In this document: positions 32,312 to 41,303 of the stretch, one piece after another
Layout: every line of letters starts with the position of its first letter
Position numbering within the stretch: the stretch's first letter is position 1
Source of the DNA: Bacillus sp. ISL-41
GTDB lineage: Bacteria; Bacillota; Bacilli; Bacillales; Cytobacillaceae
DNA length: 64,000 nt
Assembly: GCF_018613235.1 (NCBI RefSeq)
Contig: NZ_JAGGQP010000013.1
Coordinates: 44,713-108,712, forward strand
Reading direction: 5' to 3'
Translations under genes and position numbers: made by a program
The notes under the pieces: generated by a model
What the model saw: the letters and a program-made list of their open reading frames with translations, nothing else
The model's database searches: none
What the model was told of the DNA's origin: nothing

Positions 32312-33445
32312 ATGAAAGCAGTTACTTACCAAGGTTCAAAGGATGTACAAGTGAAAAATGTAGAAGCTCCAAAAATAGAACATGAACAAGATATGATTGT
32401 GAAAATTACCTCAACGGCAATTTGCGGATCAGACCTGCATCTTTATCAGGGCAATATGCCTCTTCGTCCAGGCTATATCATCGGCCATGAGCCAATGGGG
32501 ATCGTTGAAGAAGTGGGCCCTGGAGTGAAAAATCTGAAAAAGGGAGATCGTGTGGTCATTCCTTTCAACGTTTCATGTGGTGAGTGTTTTTATTGCCAGA
32601 ATCAGATGGAAAGTCAGTGTGATAACACCAATGAATACAAGGATACGGGAGCGTATTTCGGATACACCGAACAATACGGCAACCATCCGGGGGGACAGGC
32701 AGAATACTTAAAGGTACCATATGCTGACTTCACATCATTTGTCGTGCCTGAATCATGTGAGCTGGAGGATGAGTCGCTGCTGTTCCTGTCCGATGTTATC
32801 CCAACTGCATGGTGGAGCGTAGAACACGCTGGTGTGAAAAAGGGAGATACGGTAATAGTACTTGGCAGCGGGCCGATTGGATTAATGACGCAGAAATTTG
32901 CCTGGATGAAAGGGGCAAAACGTGTCATCGCTGTCGATCACCTCGACTACAGGCTGATGCATGCCAAAACAACCAACAATGTAGAAATCTTTGATTTTAC
33001 CCAGGAGGATGATCCGGGAAAATTCCTGCAAAACTTGACTGATGGCGGAGCGGACGTGGTAATTGATTGTGTGGGAATGGATGGAAAGAAGTCTGTCGTG
33101 GAAAAGGTAGAACAAAAACTGAAGCTTCAGGGAGGTACCCTATCCGCGCTGGAAATCGCCCATACAGCAGTAAGGAAGTTTGGAACCGTACAAATAACAG
33201 GTGTCTATGGTTTAAGATACAATATGTTCCCGCTTGGCCGTTTCTTTGAACGCAATATTACGATGAAAATGGGACAGGCTCCAGTTATTCATTACATGCC
33301 AAAACTATTTGATATGGTCTCAAACGGAGAATTCGACCCAACTGACATCATTACTCACAAGATTCCGCTTGAAGATGCGGCAAAAGGGTATGAGATATTC
33401 AATGATAGAAAAGATGACTGTATCAAGGTAGTTTTAAAGCCTTAG
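32312..33445 (+). CDS. Zinc-dependent alcohol dehydrogenase
   Basis: 377 residues of the medium-chain dehydrogenase family. Catalytic zinc ligands are visible in ICGSDLHLYQG (Cys38) and IIGHEPMG (His63, Glu64). The structural zinc lobe reads CGECFYCQNQMESQC. The NAD-binding Rossmann motif is VIVLGSGPIGLMTQ near 185. The sequence resembles glutathione-independent formaldehyde dehydrogenase-like proteins, so formaldehyde is possible but unproven. The start 32312 follows GGGGTGGAG; the frame is open upstream. A terminator follows. Confidence 0.85.
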   Translation: MKAVTYQGSKDVQVKNVEAPKIEHEQDMIVKITSTAICGSDLHLYQGNMPLRPGYIIGHEPMGIVEEVGPGVKNLKKGDRVVIPFNVSCGECFYCQNQMESQCDNTNEYKDTGAYFGYTEQYGNHPGGQAEYLKVPYADFTSFVVPESCELEDESLLFLSDVIPTAWWSVEHAGVKKGDTVIVLGSGPIGLMTQKFAWMKGAKRVIAVDHLDYRLMHAKTTNNVEIFDFTQEDDPGKFLQNLTDGGADVVIDCVGMDGKKSVVEKVEQKLKLQGGTLSALEIAHTAVRKFGTVQITGVYGLRYNMFPLGRFFERNITMKMGQAPVIHYMPKLFDMVSNGEFDPTDIITHKIPLEDAAKGYEIFNDRKDDCIKVVLKP

Positions 33446-33493
33446 GTACTTGGGTGTGCAAAGAAGCAATAGTCAAACCTTGGCGTCATATAG

Positions 33494-33536
33494 AAAGGTC
33501 CTGGTTTAAGCAATAGCTTTTCCAGGACCTTTTTTA
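33494..33536 (+). terminator. Terminator of the alcohol dehydrogenase gene
   Basis: AAAGGTCCTGG pairs with CCAGGACCTTT around a 16-nt loop containing an inner stem, followed by TTTTT. Confidence 0.85.
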
Positions 33537-33575
33537 TTATAATGATGAAAACGGTAATAGTTAGGAGCATTAATT

Positions 33576-34175
33576 TTGGGAAGACTGTTTGCTTTTTCTT
33601 ATGATAAACTCATGGGACCACTTGAGAAGAAATGGATCGCGAGGGTCAGGAAAAAAATAATTTCTGGTTTAGAGGGAAATGTCCTTGAAATTGGTGCTGG
33701 TACAGGAGCGAATTTTCCTTACTATTCCAAAGATAAGGTTGAAAGTGTGGTATCACTGGAGCCCAATCCTCATATGCTTGATCAGGCAAGACTTAGAGCG
33801 AAGGAAGCGGGATTGCCAGTCGAGTTCCATCAGGGGATGGCAGAGACACTTCCATTCAATGATGATGAGTTTGATACTGTTGTGGCCACGCTTGTTCTTT
33901 GTTCCGTGAGTGAGCCGGAAAAGGTTTTTCAGGAAGTGAGAAGAGTGTGTAAAAAAGGCGGAAAAATTGTCCTTTTTGAGCATGTGAGAACAGAATCGAA
34001 ATCGCTTGCTGCCCTGCAGGATGTCCTGACTCCTGCGTGGAAACGGCTGTGTGATGGCTGCCACTTAAACAGGGATACGGGGCTCTATATGAAGGAATCA
34101 GGAATCAAAATGGTAAAAGAAAAGAAATATTTTAAGGGTATTTTTGTTGAATACGAGGGTATAAATCCTGAATAA
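33576..34175 (+). CDS. SAM-dependent methyltransferase, small
   Basis: 199 residues of the Methyltransf_11 type. Motif I VLEIGAGTGANFPYY near 36, acidic loop VSLEPNPHMLDQA near 60, LPFNDDEFDTVVATLVLCSV near 93 and GGKIVLFEHVR near 128 are present. It resembles the METTL7/UbiE-like group. The substrate is unknown. The start is TTG 33576 with TTAGGAG upstream. It lies between the alcohol dehydrogenase and a ferritin-like gene without evident link. Confidence 0.8.
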   Translation: MGRLFAFSYDKLMGPLEKKWIARVRKKIISGLEGNVLEIGAGTGANFPYYSKDKVESVVSLEPNPHMLDQARLRAKEAGLPVEFHQGMAETLPFNDDEFDTVVATLVLCSVSEPEKVFQEVRRVCKKGGKIVLFEHVRTESKSLAALQDVLTPAWKRLCDGCHLNRDTGLYMKESGIKMVKEKKYFKGIFVEYEGINPE

Positions 34176-34241
34176 GCTGAAGCAGGCACACCCTTTTATC
34201 CTCTCCATAAACTAATAAAAAATAGTTTGGGGAGTTTTGAC

Positions 34242-34670
34242 ATGTATCCATATTATGACCATTACAGACAGAACCAAAAGCTTGTCAGTGACCTGATTAA
34301 GGCTATAAATGGCGAGTACAGTGCGACACAATGCTATGCAAGGCTTGCCGCCTTGGCTCCAAATGCAGAACAGCGAGACCGAATCAATGAAATACTTGAC
34401 GATGAAGAAAAGCATTTGCGCCAGTTCACTCAAATATATACAACACTGACAGGGAAGCGGCCACAGATGCAGATGACAGAAGAATGCGGTGACACATATC
34501 TTGAAGGAATCGAAGCATCCTTTAAGGATGAACAAAAAACAACTGATTTTTATCATGAAATAGCAGATGAAGCGGCAGACCCGGTCGTAAAAGAAGTTTT
34601 CAGGCGTGCAGCTTATGATGAGCAGAACCACGCCGTGTGGTTTCTGTATTATTTAGGAATGGAAAAGTAG
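34242..34670 (+). CDS. Ferritin-like di-iron protein
   Basis: 142 residues, a four-helix bundle. Iron-ligand patterns are visible: INGEYSATQCY, ILDDEEKHLRQF (ExxH), ASFKDEQKTTDFYHEIAD and AAYDEQNHAVWF (ExxH). It belongs to the ferritin-like/rubrerythrin group without the rubredoxin domain. A role in oxidative defence or iron handling is inferred. The start at 34242 follows GGGGAG, and a terminator overlaps the stop codon. Confidence 0.8.
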   Translation: MYPYYDHYRQNQKLVSDLIKAINGEYSATQCYARLAALAPNAEQRDRINEILDDEEKHLRQFTQIYTTLTGKRPQMQMTEECGDTYLEGIEASFKDEQKTTDFYHEIADEAADPVVKEVFRRAAYDEQNHAVWFLYYLGMEK

Positions 34671-34697
34671 GAGCTGGAGAAATCCAGCTCCTTTTTC
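34669..34697 (+). terminator. Terminator of the ferritin-like gene
   Basis: AGGAGCTGG pairs with CCAGCTCCT around a 6-nt loop, followed by TTTT. Confidence 0.85.
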
Positions 34698-34820
34698 CTA
34701 TTCTTATAGTTTTCACTATTTCTACATATTTAATATAAAAATAGTAGTGTTATCTATACTAGAATGGGTATAGGGAAATTGAATAGCAATTTGAATAATC
34801 TGCATAAGGAGGAAATCATT

Positions 34821-35753
34821 ATGAAAAACAGTCTTGCTATTATTATTGGATTTTTAATCGTAGGATCATTATTTGTTGGCTGGAAAATAAGCCAGGACCT
34901 GGGGCCGGCTGAAACAGCAACAGCGCCTCAGCCGCAAACTGAGAGCACAAGCAAAGAAATTGAATTCAACCCGCCAAGCATGGAGGATGTACCCGATGGT
35001 CCTCTCGGTGAAAGTATTAAATATGGACATGAGCTAGTCATGGAAACGAATACAGTCGCCGATGAGTACGTTGGCAATAATCTTTCATGTGCAAGCTGCC
35101 ACGCAAATGGAGGAACAGTGAAAGAAGAAGCCCCAATGGTCGGGCTTTCTGCAGTCTATCCAGAATACAGGCCGCGCGAAGGTGAAGTTTACACTCTGGA
35201 AGATCGTATAAATGGATGTATGATCCGAAGCATGAATGGAAAAATGTTCCCGACTGACAGCAAAGAAATGCGCGCTATGATTGCGTATTTGCAATACATG
35301 TCAGAAGGTGTCCCTGCTAGTGCAGATATTCCGTGGAGAGCGCCTAAAGAGCCAAAGCAATATCCTGTTCCTAGCGTTGAGGATGGAGAAAAGCTTTACG
35401 CACAATCTTGTGCAAGCTGCCATGCAGCTGATGGATCTGGTACTGGAACGAATACAGGCCCTGCTGTTTGGGGTGAAAATTCATTCAATGACGGTGCAGG
35501 AATGTCAAGAATGACCAAGATGGCGGGATACGTTCAGAAGAACATGCCTAAAGGACAGGGAGGAACTTTAACTGACCAGCAAGCGATCGATTTGGCCGCA
35601 TTTATCCTTTCGCATGACCGACCAGAATTCGAAGGGCATGAGGGCGACTGGCCGAAAGGCGGAAGACCGGCAGACATAATGGATAAAGAAAAACGTGAGC
35701 AAGTCAAAAACGGTACAATTGATTGGGAAGCAATACTCTCGGTAAAAAATTAA
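34821..35753 (+). CDS. Membrane-anchored diheme cytochrome c, TsdA-like
   Basis: 310 residues. An N-terminal anchor (residues 4-23) is followed by two c-type heme motifs, both CASCH (Cys90-His94 and Cys197-His201). NGCMIRSMNGK places Cys133 where TsdA-type thiosulfate dehydrogenases carry the unusual Cys ligand of heme 1. Such proteins oxidise thiosulfate to tetrathionate or run the reverse. No other sulfur-oxidation genes are adjacent. The start at 34821 follows AAGGAGGAA; the open frame upstream has no site. Function as TsdA is plausible but not certain. Confidence 0.75.
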   Translation: MKNSLAIIIGFLIVGSLFVGWKISQDLGPAETATAPQPQTESTSKEIEFNPPSMEDVPDGPLGESIKYGHELVMETNTVADEYVGNNLSCASCHANGGTVKEEAPMVGLSAVYPEYRPREGEVYTLEDRINGCMIRSMNGKMFPTDSKEMRAMIAYLQYMSEGVPASADIPWRAPKEPKQYPVPSVEDGEKLYAQSCASCHAADGSGTGTNTGPAVWGENSFNDGAGMSRMTKMAGYVQKNMPKGQGGTLTDQQAIDLAAFILSHDRPEFEGHEGDWPKGGRPADIMDKEKREQVKNGTIDWEAILSVKN

Positions 35754-35762
35754 GACTAGTAG

Positions 35763-35797
35763 AAACCCGGCACCTGCATTTGCAGGGCTGGGTTTTA
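35763..35797. terminator. Bidirectional terminator
   Basis: AAACCC pairs with GGGTTT, with an inner CCTGC/GCAGG stem. It lies between the cytochrome gene and the converging ykoC. Confidence 0.7.
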
Positions 35798-36577
35798 TTA
35801 TAGTTCGCCTTTATACAATGCAAGGTAACCAAGCTTGTGTGAGGTAAAAGCACTCAGGAGAACGACGCTGACCAGTAAACATAACAACAGCCAATCTTTT
35901 TTAGAAACGGAAATTACTTTATAAAATTCTCGGTTTTTATCTCCTGTGAAACCTTTTGACTCCATTGCAACAGCTGTTCTTTCTGCTTTTCTGATCCCGC
36001 TTGCCAGCAGGGGAATTGCATACCTCTTGATTTGCTTCAGTTTATCCCGGAGAGTTATGGTTCTGCCTGCCCCTCGAATTTGATGGGCACTTCTGATTAT
36101 ACTAAACTCATCTTTTATCAAGGGGAGAAATTGATAACCTGCCATGATGGAATAGGCAATCTTGGGAGAAAGCCTGCATTGCTGCATCAAGCTAAGCAAA
36201 AAGTTAATCGGGTTTGTCGTAAGGGCAAATAAGAGTGAAAGGGAAGCGAAACTCAGTACTCTTAATCCAAGCGATATGCTTCTTTGGAATCCTTCCGCAG
36301 TAATGGTGATGAACCTCCATTCCCAGATGATACTGTCTCCAGGATCTACTCTCGGAAACAATAAGGATGACCAGACATAGACAATCGCCATAAAGAGAAA
36401 AGGAGAGAATAACAGGATCCACTTTTTAAAACTTACCTGTGCAAAACTAAATGTGATCACTACGGTCAAAACGAGACTTAACAAGGGAGTGACTGGGTCG
36501 AAAAATATCGACAGCAGCAAGATGCTGACAAGAATGCTCAGGGCTTTTATGCTGGGGTTCATCTCATTTAACAGCAT
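35798..36577 (-). CDS. ykoC: ECF-type transporter membrane subunit (EcfT), YkoC-like
   Basis: 259 residues with about five membrane helices. The EcfT coupling motifs are visible: QIRGAGRTIT near residue 155 and SGIRKAERTAVAMESKGFTG near 190-210, the usual ARxG/AxESRG region. It forms the transmembrane coupling unit of the thiamine-precursor transporter together with YkoD and YkoE. The gene overlaps ykoD by 14 bp and is last in the TPP-controlled operon. ATG 36577 follows GGAGGG. Confidence 0.88.
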   Translation of the reverse strand: MLLNEMNPSIKALSILVSILLLSIFFDPVTPLLSLVLTVVITFSFAQVSFKKWILLFSPFLFMAIVYVWSSLLFPRVDPGDSIIWEWRFITITAEGFQRSISLGLRVLSFASLSLLFALTTNPINFLLSLMQQCRLSPKIAYSIMAGYQFLPLIKDEFSIIRSAHQIRGAGRTITLRDKLKQIKRYAIPLLASGIRKAERTAVAMESKGFTGDKNREFYKVISVSKKDWLLLCLLVSVVLLSAFTSHKLGYLALYKGEL

Positions 36578-38240
36578 ATTTTCCCTCCAGCTGCCTTTCC
36601 AATTCCTTGAGGAATGGCAGTCTTAAACATGCCCTTGCCAAAATTCCAGGTTGATTCCATAGCATTCCTGGAGCCCCGTAAAATATCCTTTTTCCTTTTT
36701 CCATTACTAATACTTTGTCTGCGTAACGATCAACTAAATCCATATCATGTGTAATCATAATAATGCTTCCTGTCTCAGATACGGCATTGACCGCAAAATC
36801 GATTATTTCCTTTGAAGTGACAGCATCCTGGCCAAATGTTGGTTCGTCCATAATCAAAACCTCCTGCCCGTTCACCAGCATGACAGCCACACTCAGTCTC
36901 CTTTTTTGTCCCTGGCTCAAAGAGAATGGGTGACTGTTAACGTGGTCAGCCATGCGAAGGGTTCTCAAAATATCTTTATTCTTATATTTTTGAGCCATTT
37001 GCTCTTTCGATTGAAGACTGTAATTTATTTCTTCTATCACAGAATCAGTAATAAATTGGTGCTCAGGATTTTGGAACACGTATCCGAGCCTTCTCCACTT
37101 TTGTTCCTTAGGCCAGTCTCCTAAAGAGTGACCGTAAAACTTTATGGCGCCTCGTGATGGAATCAACCCGGCCAAACATTTTGAAAAAGTGGTCTTTCCG
37201 GATCCGTTTGAACCGGCTATTGCAATTATTTCACCACCATTAATCGATATAGAAATATCCTCGATTAATACATGTTTATCTTTCGAATAACTGACATCCT
37301 TCACTTCGAAAATAGCTGGAGAAGGATTCGGTTTTTGCTTGTGAACATCAGTTTTTAAAAACTTAACTGTACTTCCTATATCTGTACTATTCTCAATTAG
37401 TTCATCAATCGTCATAGGCAGGAAGGAGGACATTAGCAATCCAGCCTCCCGAAGCTTCAACCCTGCGTCAATAGCGCGGGGTAACCAAATCCCTTCACTT
37501 GCAAGTTCATTTGCAAAGTGATTAAAACAAACACTAGGCGGACCATTAAAAAACAGTTCACCCGCAGAATTCAATATGATGCAGCGATCCATAATTTCAA
37601 GCCAATGATCCAGGTTATGCTCGATTACGAGGATGCTGAACGAGTGATTATTTTTTAATCTTTTTAACGTACGGACCAATTCGAATCCTGAGGCGGGGTC
37701 TAGATTGGCAGTAGGTTCATCAAGTATTAATAACTCAGGTTCCATTGCCAGTGCACAGGCAATCGCAAGCTTTTGTTTTTGCCCGCCGGAGAGTGAGTGG
37801 ATCGGCCTGTGTTTAAAGTGCCTAATGTCTACTAAGTCTAGGGCATAATCTATTCTTTCTTTCATTTCCGATCTAGGAAATTGAATATTCTCTAAAACAA
37901 AAGCTAATTCTTCCTCGACAGTCAGCATGCAAAACTGAGAATCAGGATCCTGCATAACCAACCCGACTTTTTGATTTATCTTTCCGGACTCGAAGGAGGA
38001 TAATTCCTTTCCTCTGAACTTTATGCTGCCGCTCATTATTCCATCAACAGACGCTGGGTATAGATTATTCATGCAGTATGCGAGTGTGCTCTTACCTGAA
38101 CCGCTTGAACCCAATACAAGAATGTTCTCATTTTCATTAATATCAAAAGTGATATTCTTTATAACATTATCCTGATCATCATCAAATCGGAAAGTTACGT
38201 TTGACACTTCAAGTAATGGAAGACTAAGCGGAGACATCAT
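36564..38240 (-). CDS. ykoD: Fused double ABC ATPase of the thiamine-precursor transporter, YkoD-like
   Basis: About 558 residues with two ABC domains. Domain 1 has Walker A GSSGSGKS, signature LSGGQKQK and Walker B LLILDEPTANLD. Domain 2 has Walker A GSNGSGKT, signature LSQGQKRRL and Walker B LIMDEPTFGQD. This corresponds to EcfA1 and EcfA2 fused in one chain. Two ATGs lie at 38240 and 38237; a TTG at 38273 would lengthen it inside ykoE. It overlaps ykoE by about 17 bp. Confidence 0.88.
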   Translation of the reverse strand: MMSPLSLPLLEVSNVTFRFDDDQDNVIKNITFDINENENILVLGSSGSGKSTLAYCMNNLYPASVDGIMSGSIKFRGKELSSFESGKINQKVGLVMQDPDSQFCMLTVEEELAFVLENIQFPRSEMKERIDYALDLVDIRHFKHRPIHSLSGGQKQKLAIACALAMEPELLILDEPTANLDPASGFELVRTLKRLKNNHSFSILVIEHNLDHWLEIMDRCIILNSAGELFFNGPPSVCFNHFANELASEGIWLPRAIDAGLKLREAGLLMSSFLPMTIDELIENSTDIGSTVKFLKTDVHKQKPNPSPAIFEVKDVSYSKDKHVLIEDISISINGGEIIAIAGSNGSGKTTFSKCLAGLIPSRGAIKFYGHSLGDWPKEQKWRRLGYVFQNPEHQFITDSVIEEINYSLQSKEQMAQKYKNKDILRTLRMADHVNSHPFSLSQGQKRRLSVAVMLVNGQEVLIMDEPTFGQDAVTSKEIIDFAVNAVSETGSIIMITHDMDLVDRYADKVLVMEKGKRIFYGAPGMLWNQPGILARACLRLPFLKELERQLEGKYAVK

Positions 38241-38820
38241 GGTTCTGCTTTGCCTTTCTGGCTTCCTTTCCAAGCGGGAAGCTATTCAATGCTCCTGTTT
38301 TAGCGAGACTGTCGCTTATGTATTTACCTAAAAGACCTGCTAAGATTGCTCCGCTTATAAGCCTGACGAAAAACATGGCTGTTACATAACCAGGTGATAG
38401 AGCGGAGAAGCCGCCTAAAAAGTAGCCCCATGCGAAGCTGGTAATTGAAGATCCCATTCCTGCTGCTACCAGAACCCGTGTAGAATAGTTCTTCCATTTG
38501 GTTGCCGCAAAAGCGGCTTCTGCACCCAATCCCTGGATAATTCCGGCCAGGATCAGACGCGGACCGATAGCATTTCCAAGCATGACCTCGATTGTTGCTG
38601 CGATTGTTTCTGATAACACTGCTGCTCCAGGCTTCCTGATGATGTATGCAGCTATGATGGAAACGATGAACCAGATCCCGAAGATCAAGTCATAGCCGAT
38701 TAGTCCGAACATGCCTACAAGCACATTGCCGAGCTGTAAGAACAGAAGGTAGATGACGCCAAAAACGACTGCCAGTACGGATAATACTACAACCTCTCGA
38801 AGTTTCCAGTTTGCGAGCAT
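38224..38820 (-). CDS. ykoE: Thiamine-precursor transporter substrate subunit, YkoE-like
   Basis: 198 residues with five to six membrane helices, the S-component type of ECF transporter. Typical phrases: IWFIVSIIAAYIIRKPGAAVLSETIAATIEVMLGN, GIIQGLGAEAAFAATKW. It binds hydroxymethylpyrimidine or thiamine in the membrane. The ATG overlaps the ykoF stop by one base (TAATG), so translation is coupled. Confidence 0.88.
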   Translation of the reverse strand: MLANWKLREVVVLSVLAVVFGVIYLLFLQLGNVLVGMFGLIGYDLIFGIWFIVSIIAAYIIRKPGAAVLSETIAATIEVMLGNAIGPRLILAGIIQGLGAEAAFAATKWKNYSTRVLVAAGMGSSITSFAWGYFLGGFSALSPGYVTAMFFVRLISGAILAGLLGKYISDSLAKTGALNSFPLGKEARKAKQNHDVSA

Positions 38821-39422
38821 TATCGTCCCTCCTTACGGGAAGGGCTGTTTGCGGACATGGTCACCGTCATGACGATATGTGAAGAATCACTGTTCCGGGC
38901 ACCATCAAAAGCATTTTCCATTCCGGTAAAAACCTTATTGGCGTCGCCATCCAATCTTGAGGCATAATGAACTCCTCCGCTAAAGACTCCTTGCTGCTCA
39001 ACCGTTTTTATTTGGTCCATGATTACATTCATATATCCAGGAATTCCTAAAGGATAGAGAGCAAACTGTGCTGCGACCTCCTGGTTGATCTTTTGAGAAC
39101 GCTCATCATTCATTAAATATGAATCTTCCGCCATAAAAGCATCGCCTGCACTGTCACCAGGACATCCATTTGAAAACGTGGCATTCAAGACCACATGATC
39201 TCCACCGATTGAAGCATTCAGGAATATCGCTTTAACAACGTCAAAAACATGTTCAGAACGTCCCCGCACACATGTGCTGACATCATCTGTCCTCATCCAA
39301 ACCTTTGATGTATCAACTTCCTTCAATGCAGAGAGAATAATGTCCACAAACCTGTCTGACATTGGGTAAATGGAAAAACTGGCCCCTGTAATCTCACTTG
39401 TACCGCAAAAAATTTCTTTCAT
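38820..39422 (-). CDS. ykoF: YkoF-like thiamine/HMP-binding protein
   Basis: 200 residues with two ACT-like YkoF domains. The start (CGTSEITGASFSIYPMSDRFVDIILSAL) and the second copy (IPGYMNVIMDQIKTVEQQG) match YkoF. It is a soluble dimer that binds thiamine in B. subtilis. It is the first gene of the ykoFEDC operon, downstream of a TPP riboswitch. AAAGGAG precedes the ATG. Confidence 0.9.
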   Translation of the reverse strand: MKEIFCGTSEITGASFSIYPMSDRFVDIILSALKEVDTSKVWMRTDDVSTCVRGRSEHVFDVVKAIFLNASIGGDHVVLNATFSNGCPGDSAGDAFMAEDSYLMNDERSQKINQEVAAQFALYPLGIPGYMNVIMDQIKTVEQQGVFSGGVHYASRLDGDANKVFTGMENAFDGARNSDSSHIVMTVTMSANSPSRKEGR

Positions 39423-39461
39423 ACTATTACATCTCCTTTGTTCATTGGTTAGAAAACAAAA

Positions 39462-39488
39462 AACTGCATCCAGCGGGTGGATGCAGTT
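39462..39488 (-). terminator. Riboswitch expression-platform terminator
   Basis: CTGCATCCA pairs perfectly with TGGATGCAG around a CCCGC loop and, on the minus strand, is followed by TTTTTTGTTTT. It lies between the aptamer and ykoF. Confidence 0.85.
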
Positions 39489-39514
39489 GAATTCTATCGT
39501 CAGATAAAGAGAGA

Positions 39515-39620
39515 TATAACGAAGAGCTTCGCCTGCACTTCCCCACGCTGGTATTATCCAGATCGGGTAATAAGGGTCAGAACAAAGTTCTTCTCAGCCA
39601 AAAGCTCCCCTAGTGCAAAA
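39515..39620 (-). promoter_or_regulatory. TPP riboswitch (THI element)
   Basis: On the minus strand the aptamer consensus is clear: TAGGGGAGC, GGCTGAGAAG, TGACCCTTATTACCCGA, CTGGATAATACCAGCG and TGGGGAAG, in the correct order. With the terminator at 39462-39488 it forms a transcriptional OFF switch. Thiamine pyrophosphate binding should stop expression of ykoFEDC. Confidence 0.95.
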
Positions 39621-39698
39621 ACCTATGCAGTTTTTGTTTTCAGAATCATCTTAATGTAAATAGACTGGATTGTAAATGGCTAATATTAAAAATTCATA

Positions 39699-39947
39699 TC
39701 ATTCGGAATGGTTTCCGAATACTTTTCTTTGGCAATAGCTCTCCAGAGTACCGAGCTCAGTATTCAGCAGCAGTTCCATTTCGCCTAGCTCTTTTTTTGA
39801 AACGACAGGGTCACTTAAAGACCATTTAACAGTATAAACGAAATAGTAATCTTTGATTTGGCGAAATATGACGACCGAGTTTGGAAAAACGTCAAACTGG
39901 GCTTTAATATTATATCTCTTTGTGTATGACCAATTTGTAAGCTTCAT
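39699..39947 (-). CDS. Hypothetical protein
   Basis: 82 residues, beginning MKLTNWSYTKRYNIKAQFDV. A hydrophobic patch (VVIFRQIKDYYFVYTVKW) and a C-terminal helix (ELGEMELLLNTELGTLESY) are visible. GTGGAG precedes the chosen ATG. I do not recognise the family. Confidence 0.5.
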   Translation of the reverse strand: MKLTNWSYTKRYNIKAQFDVFPNSVVIFRQIKDYYFVYTVKWSLSDPVVSKKELGEMELLLNTELGTLESYCQRKVFGNHSE

Positions 39948-40252
39948 AGAAAATCTCCACGTCATTGAAATTTTAATAGGGCAGCAATGAAAAGCTCAAA
40001 CAGTTATGTAATCCAGTTGTGCGGGAAATAGAAACCCTAAATAATTCCCGCGTTAAAAACAAATCTTGATATAAATTACCCTGTAAGAGGATAGGAAAAA
40101 CAACATAGTGTTGTAAGGTGATAGATTATGTTAAAATAAAGGGCGTTGCGGCAGAGTTAGCGACATATATCTACATAATATCAAACTGCTAGCAAGTTGA
40201 TGAATTGTATTTTTTTACATAGAAGTAAAGAGTTTGGAGGGAAATCTGTTTC
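39948..40252. other. Intergenic region without gene
   Basis: About 305 bases. A GTTGTAAGGTGATAG segment and a TTAAAATAAAG segment near 40108-40140 could be part of a promoter. Nothing else stands out. Confidence 0.4.
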
Positions 40253-40441
40253 ATGAATGAGGCCCAGAGAATTCAGTTGAATGTGAGAGTGTCCAAGGAA
40301 ACATCTGATAAACTAGATGAGATTGTTGAATACTATCAAGAGAATACAAAAATCGGCAGGATATACAAAGGCGATGTATTAACAGATATAATAGAAAAAT
40401 CTTATGAGATCATGCAAAAGCAAAAGAGGTTGAATAGATAA
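40253..40441 (+). CDS. Small RHH-like protein
   Basis: 62 residues. RIQLNVRVSKETSDKLDEIVEYY followed by KGDVLTDIIEKSYEIMQKQ fits a ribbon-helix-helix-like plan (beta strand, helix, helix), often used for DNA binding. TGGAGGG lies before the ATG. No partner toxin gene is present. A regulator role is inferred only from the pattern. Confidence 0.55.
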   Translation: MNEAQRIQLNVRVSKETSDKLDEIVEYYQENTKIGRIYKGDVLTDIIEKSYEIMQKQKRLNR

Positions 40442-40615
40442 GTCGGACTGACATAAATGATTAATATGTCCATGGAAAAGAGATATGGGCAAATCGGACT
40501 ATGCCAAATTGTCAAGGTTCAATTATGGCGAATTAGTGAACAAAACAGTTGCGTTAATCAATAATTAGTCGTATTATTTAAATAATCTGATAATACGATA
40601 AGGTGGTTTTTGATT

Positions 40616-40858
40616 ATGATGCGAATGGCAATTGCAGGTGTAGCCGGCTTTGTCCTTGTGTTCATTGAGTCATATATTGTAATGGTATTAAAACAGTATG
40701 AGACAATTGAGTTCGGAGGGATGGCCCCGTTTGTCAGTGTCTGGTCGATGAACTTTTTCCTCGTTTTCTCCATTCTGACTCATATTAAGTTTTGGTATGA
40801 AGAAAGAGAAGCACAGCGGGAAGAAGATGCAGCGGAAAGAGACCGGTTCATCAGTTAA
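40616..40858 (+). CDS. Small membrane protein
   Basis: 80 residues with two hydrophobic helices (AIAGVAGFVLVFIESYIVMVL and FVSVWSMNFFLVFSILTHI) and a charged C-terminal tail (YEEREAQREEDAAERDRF). AAGGTGG precedes the ATG. The family is not recognised. A terminator follows 80 bases later. Confidence 0.55.
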   Translation: MMRMAIAGVAGFVLVFIESYIVMVLKQYETIEFGGMAPFVSVWSMNFFLVFSILTHIKFWYEEREAQREEDAAERDRFIS

Positions 40859-40941
40859 GGTTGTAATTGCAACAAATTTTGAGAAAAGAGCCTTAGTTAA
40901 GGCACTTTTTGTGAATGCTTGCATTACTAACCCTCAGTAGG

Positions 40942-40973
40942 AAGAGAAAGGCGGTTTGCCTTTCTCTTTTTAT
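40942..40973. terminator. Bidirectional terminator
   Basis: AAGAGAAAGGC pairs with GCCTTTCTCTT around a 5-nt loop, followed by TTTTATTTT. It serves the gene at 40616 and the converging small gene. Confidence 0.75.
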
Positions 40974-41125
40974 TTTGCTTTATTTTGGTCTGTATCGATG
41001 CGGTCTCTTTCAGCCTCTTCAGCTGCTATCCTTAATTCTTGAAAAAATAACTGGTCATTGCATACCATGCTGTGCTGTTCATTTTCTTCATTGAAATGTT
41101 TATGGTTATTTTGTTTTTCGTCCAT
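40970..41125 (-). CDS. Small hydrophilic protein
   Basis: 51 residues beginning MDEKQNNHKHFNEENEQHS, with a helical acidic/basic stretch LRIAAEEAERDRID. Its tail resembles the tail of the gene at 40616 (both have AAEEAERDR-like runs). GGAGGATGAG precedes the ATG. Unknown function. Confidence 0.5.
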   Translation of the reverse strand: MDEKQNNHKHFNEENEQHSMVCNDQLFFQELRIAAEEAERDRIDTDQNKAK

Positions 41126-41303
41126 TTTCTCATCCTCCTGCATCTGTTTAGTATTTTATATATCTTCTTCCCTTAACAGAAAAATTCATGCCTCGGGTAC
41201 CGTCGTTGTAAGTATTTACTAACGATTTAAAATCATGCAAAACGGATTCATTAACAGTTGCTTACAGTGGGAAACTAACTCTACTTTACTAATGGAGGGA
41301 AGC

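Noticed and set aside
39477..39659. 60-codon frame in the riboswitch region
   Set aside because: It runs opposite to and through the TPP aptamer and terminator, without a ribosome binding site.
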